From Latescibacteria bacterium UBA6620 (lineage in GTDB: Bacteria > Latescibacterota > UBA2968): a stretch of DNA of 64,000 bases. The translations under genes were made by a program, and so were the position numbers. Every line of letters starts with the position of its first letter. Position 1 is the stretch's first letter. Positions 61,898 to 64,000 of this stretch are shown here, in pieces. The notes below the pieces were generated by a model. The model searched no databases and was not told the origin of the DNA. It saw only the letters and a program-made list of their open reading frames with translations. The stretch spans positions 94,635 to 158,634 of the forward strand of contig DJHM01000033.1 in the NCBI GenBank assembly GCA_002433075.1, written 5' to 3'.

Positions 61898-62839
61898 TCA
61901 ACGATATAAGCTCCATCGACGATCGCCGGTTTCCTCCGTCCCGCTCAATTCGATCCCGGCAACACCCCTGTACTCGTCGGCGGTCGCTCGCGCGTCCTGA
62001 ATCCGATCGAACCAGCCGACGGCGTAAGCAGCCCCGAAGCTCTCTCCCGCCGCGACCGGCCTACCGCCAATCTCTTCGATGAAGCACACATATCCGCGTT
62101 GATGACACCAGGCCTCGGACACGATGCCCGGATCGAGCGTGATTCCCGCCAGCCACGGGCCCTCGGCTCCCTCCTGACGAACCTGATAGGCCCGGATCAT
62201 GTAGTCGGGAATCGTGGAGTCGTTCCGTCTGTAAAGATTGCGGGCGTCAGGCGGGAAGTCTTCTACGAATGCGGCAGCCGGTGACGTGCCACCGTAGCTC
62301 AGGTAGATGCGCTCGAAGCTGTCTCCTGCATCGTGCTTCAGGTGGCCGGGCATATCGATGCGGAGCGTCAACTGCGGAACCGTGTTGACGCTCGTGATCC
62401 GGTCCGAGGACAGGAAATATCGAAGGCCGTCCTGAAACACCATCGTCTGTTCCCAAAGCGACCCGGGCCGGCGCCCGTAGGTCGCTTCTGTGTATCGAAA
62501 CCACTGACGGACAGCCACCCAGCCGTCGCCCTCGCTGACTTCGAACGCCAGCTTTCGAGCCTTCGTGCAAATCTGAGGAAGCTCTACGTACCGCTTGACG
62601 ATATCCCCGTGCGTGACGTCTCCGTGGTGATAAGGGAGGGAGCATCCGGGCTCGTCCTGGAGAGGTTCGAGCAGAAAGTCGACAATGTGAAGCCCGTGCC
62701 CGAGATCTCTGACCCCGGTCGTTTTGTCGAGCAGAGTCTGGGCTTTGATTCCACTGACGTAGCCCTCGGTGTGGACTTCCGCGCTCAGGAGGTCGGTATC
62801 AATAATAACGGTCGAACCGTCGATCGTGCAGGACGCCAT
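61898..62839 (-). CDS. Hypothetical protein, beta-rich
   Basis: 313 residues, no signal peptide or TM. Alternating beta pattern with many aromatic and charged residues (LAFEVSEGDGWVAVRQWFRY, WEQTMVFQDGLRYFLSSDR, PQLTLRIDMPGHLKHDAG). The pattern would fit a beta-sandwich of the galactose-mutarotase or glycoside-binding kind, but I recognise no family motif. ATG at 62837-62839, 8 bases after the stop of the endonuclease-like gene, so the two are probably co-transcribed. It converges with the kinase-like gene, 20 bases apart. Confidence 0.6.
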   Translation of the reverse strand: MASCTIDGSTVIIDTDLLSAEVHTEGYVSGIKAQTLLDKTTGVRDLGHGLHIVDFLLEPLQDEPGCSLPYHHGDVTHGDIVKRYVELPQICTKARKLAFEVSEGDGWVAVRQWFRYTEATYGRRPGSLWEQTMVFQDGLRYFLSSDRITSVNTVPQLTLRIDMPGHLKHDAGDSFERIYLSYGGTSPAAAFVEDFPPDARNLYRRNDSTIPDYMIRAYQVRQEGAEGPWLAGITLDPGIVSEAWCHQRGYVCFIEEIGGRPVAAGESFGAAYAVGWFDRIQDARATADEYRGVAGIELSGTEETGDRRWSLYR

Positions 62840-62847
62840 TGCCGAAG

Positions 62848-63684
62848 TCAGCTTGGCCGAATCCGGTACTCGACCAGAATCGGCTTGTGGTCCGACGCGC
62901 AGACCCCGTCGTCATTATCGTTCACGATCTCGTAAGAAAGAACCTCGACGTCCCCCCTCGACAGAATCCAGTCGATTTCGTCTCCTCCGGCAGCGCTATC
63001 CTTCAACAAACCCGATTCTTTGGACTCAGGATCTCCGACGAGCGCCCTGTGCACTTCGCCACCCGGTTTCGAGTTGAAGTCCCCAAGCAGAAACACCGGA
63101 CGCGCCGAGGTCCATTCTCCAAACCGATCGAGCACACGGATTCTCTCCGCGATGAGCCGCGCGGCGTTGAGCCTTGCAAGCCTCCGACCCTCACCCACGA
63201 ACAGGTGGGTGTTGAAGACGTAGAATTCCTGTGTGTTTTCCCAGTGCCCACGGTAGTCCACGGGGTAGGGACCAGGACCTCTATCCGTCGGGCGATGGAT
63301 CGTGGCCAGGCGGACCCAGGTCACCATACGGGGATTCTTCTCTGGACCGCTTCCAGCGACTTCCGGCGTTTCTGAAAGCTGGAAGCTGCCCATCTCCCGA
63401 AGACGAAAGGCATCTTGCCTGAAGAAGATGGCCATGTGCTCGTCATCATCGCCCCCCTTACGACCCTCCCCAACCACCACGTAATCCGGCAGATGATCCG
63501 CAAGGTAGTCGATCTGTTCCTTCAGACCTTCCTGCGTTCCGATGATGTCCGGGAATCGCCGCTGAAACATGCTCACCTGCATTTCGCGGCGGACCTCCCA
63601 CGCCGGCTCGAAGCTGGGACTTGCGTACTTCAAGTTGTAGGTCATAAGCCTGATTGTCTGGTTTTCACCCATAACAAATTCCAT
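62848..63684 (-). CDS. Endonuclease/exonuclease/phosphatase family protein
   Basis: 278 residues. RLMTYNLKYASP, DIIGTQEGLKEQIDYL (catalytic Glu), FNTHLFVGEGRRL, FLLGDFNSKPGGEVH and DGVCASDHKPILVEYRI give the full DNase I-like metal-dependent phosphoesterase active site. No signal peptide. Two ATG starts (63684 and 63672) are possible; neither has a clear ribosome-binding site. Substrate unknown: the family includes nucleases and sugar- or lipid-phosphate phosphatases. Confidence 0.85.
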   Translation of the reverse strand: MEFVMGENQTIRLMTYNLKYASPSFEPAWEVRREMQVSMFQRRFPDIIGTQEGLKEQIDYLADHLPDYVVVGEGRKGGDDDEHMAIFFRQDAFRLREMGSFQLSETPEVAGSGPEKNPRMVTWVRLATIHRPTDRGPGPYPVDYRGHWENTQEFYVFNTHLFVGEGRRLARLNAARLIAERIRVLDRFGEWTSARPVFLLGDFNSKPGGEVHRALVGDPESKESGLLKDSAAGGDEIDWILSRGDVEVLSYEIVNDNDDGVCASDHKPILVEYRIRPS

Positions 63685-63936
63685 CCATCGTTTTTTGAAC
63701 GAGCCTGGACCCTACCGACCGAAACGCGGTGCGCATCAATCTATACTCTTTGCAGCTTCCCAGCCAGACTGCCAAGGAGATTCGAAGGATACCCGCTGAG
63801 ATTTGGAGCGTGACAATTTTTCGTTTCGTCCAGGGCCGTACAAAGCGAAGGGACCGGCAGTCGGGTACTAATTCGGGGGTTTTCGTTAAACCACCCCAGA
63901 ACAAGGAGATGGGTCGGAAACCCCCTTTTCTATTGA
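63685..63936. other. Gene-free region with a long stem near the right edge
   Basis: I see no ORF I can support here. GGGGGTTT (63875-63882) can pair with AAACCCCC (63918-63925) over a 35-base loop, followed by TTTT (63926-63929). This is terminator-like on the plus strand but has an unusually large loop. Upstream regulatory DNA for the minus-strand gene must lie at 63685-63780, but no good promoter is visible. Confidence 0.4.
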
Positions 63937-64000
63937 CCTGCCCCCCAGGATTGTTCCCAGTCCTAATGTTAGGATATGGGAACAATCCTGGGGGGGCAGG
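63937..64000. mobile_element. Long palindrome, possible insertion-sequence end
   Basis: The 23-base arm at 63937-63959 (CCTGCCCCCCAGGATTGTTC then CCA) recurs inverted at 63977-64000 with one extra G. Between them lies a smaller palindrome, TCCTAATGTTAGGA. TGA precedes the left arm (TGACCTGCCCCCC), which is compatible with a TG-ended IS3-type terminal repeat followed by the element's promoter region. The window stops before any transposase could appear, so a stand-alone palindromic repeat or an assembly artefact (inverted duplication) remains possible. Confidence 0.4.

Noticed and set aside
63665..63985. Minus-strand frame at the right edge
   Set aside because: It runs through hairpins and the palindromic repeat, has no motif and no ribosome-binding site.

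Overview
The window is a GC-rich, gene-dense bacterial chromosome segment with almost no spacer DNA. Many genes start with GTG or TTG and overlap their neighbour by four bases (GTGA or ATGA). It encodes a PorV-type outer-membrane barrel, a protein with a type IX secretion (T9SS) C-terminal sorting domain, DUF5683 proteins and a protein with dockerin-like repeats. Together these point to an uncultured lineage of or near the Fibrobacteres-Chlorobi-Bacteroidetes (FCB) superphylum. I cannot name the phylum from this sequence. I saw no rRNA, tRNA, CRISPR array or prophage.

Positions 1-10330 (minus strand) hold one aromatic amino-acid operon: trpE-G-D-C-F, tyrS, a beta-lactamase-fold pseudoenzyme, trpB-A, chorismate mutase and DAHP synthase (cut by the window edge). 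In front of trpE lie a strong promoter, a 31-codon leader ORF rich in Trp, Tyr and Phe codons, and an intrinsic terminator, which looks like transcription attenuation. Positions 10353-16409 (minus) carry an ABC/FtsX-like transporter, an S41 C-terminal processing protease, an RmlD-like reductase, a DUF255-like lipoprotein and a Trm112-like protein.

Positions 16836-26919 (plus) form an envelope/secretion block: PorV, an M6-family protein with a destroyed zinc motif and a T9SS sorting domain, a metallopeptidase-TolB-barrel fusion, two tandem DUF5683 proteins, and an M30-like metallopeptidase with dockerin-like repeats. Positions 26999-34149 (minus) hold a lipid kinase and, upstream of it, a four-gene operon resembling the eukaryotic peroxisomal ether-lipid pathway: fatty acyl-CoA reductase, acyltransferase, alkyl-DHAP synthase and a short-chain reductase.

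Positions 34474-41558 (plus) are housekeeping: ndk, yceD, rpmF, fabH-fabD-fabG-acpP-fabF, rnc and an octanoyltransferase/lipoate ligase. Positions 41594-54467 (plus) interleave a GlmL/MutL-like ATPase, a Yej/Dpp-type peptide ABC transporter and five uncharacterised genes, four of them encoding membrane proteins (one DUF6754-like). This is the second strong candidate for an undescribed system. A second metallopeptidase-TolB-Omp85 fusion follows (54534-58160). After it come a small lipoprotein, a UbiA/DUF362/kinase-like cassette, two minus-strand genes (one unknown, one endonuclease/exonuclease/phosphatase family), and at the right edge a long palindrome that may be the end of an insertion sequence.
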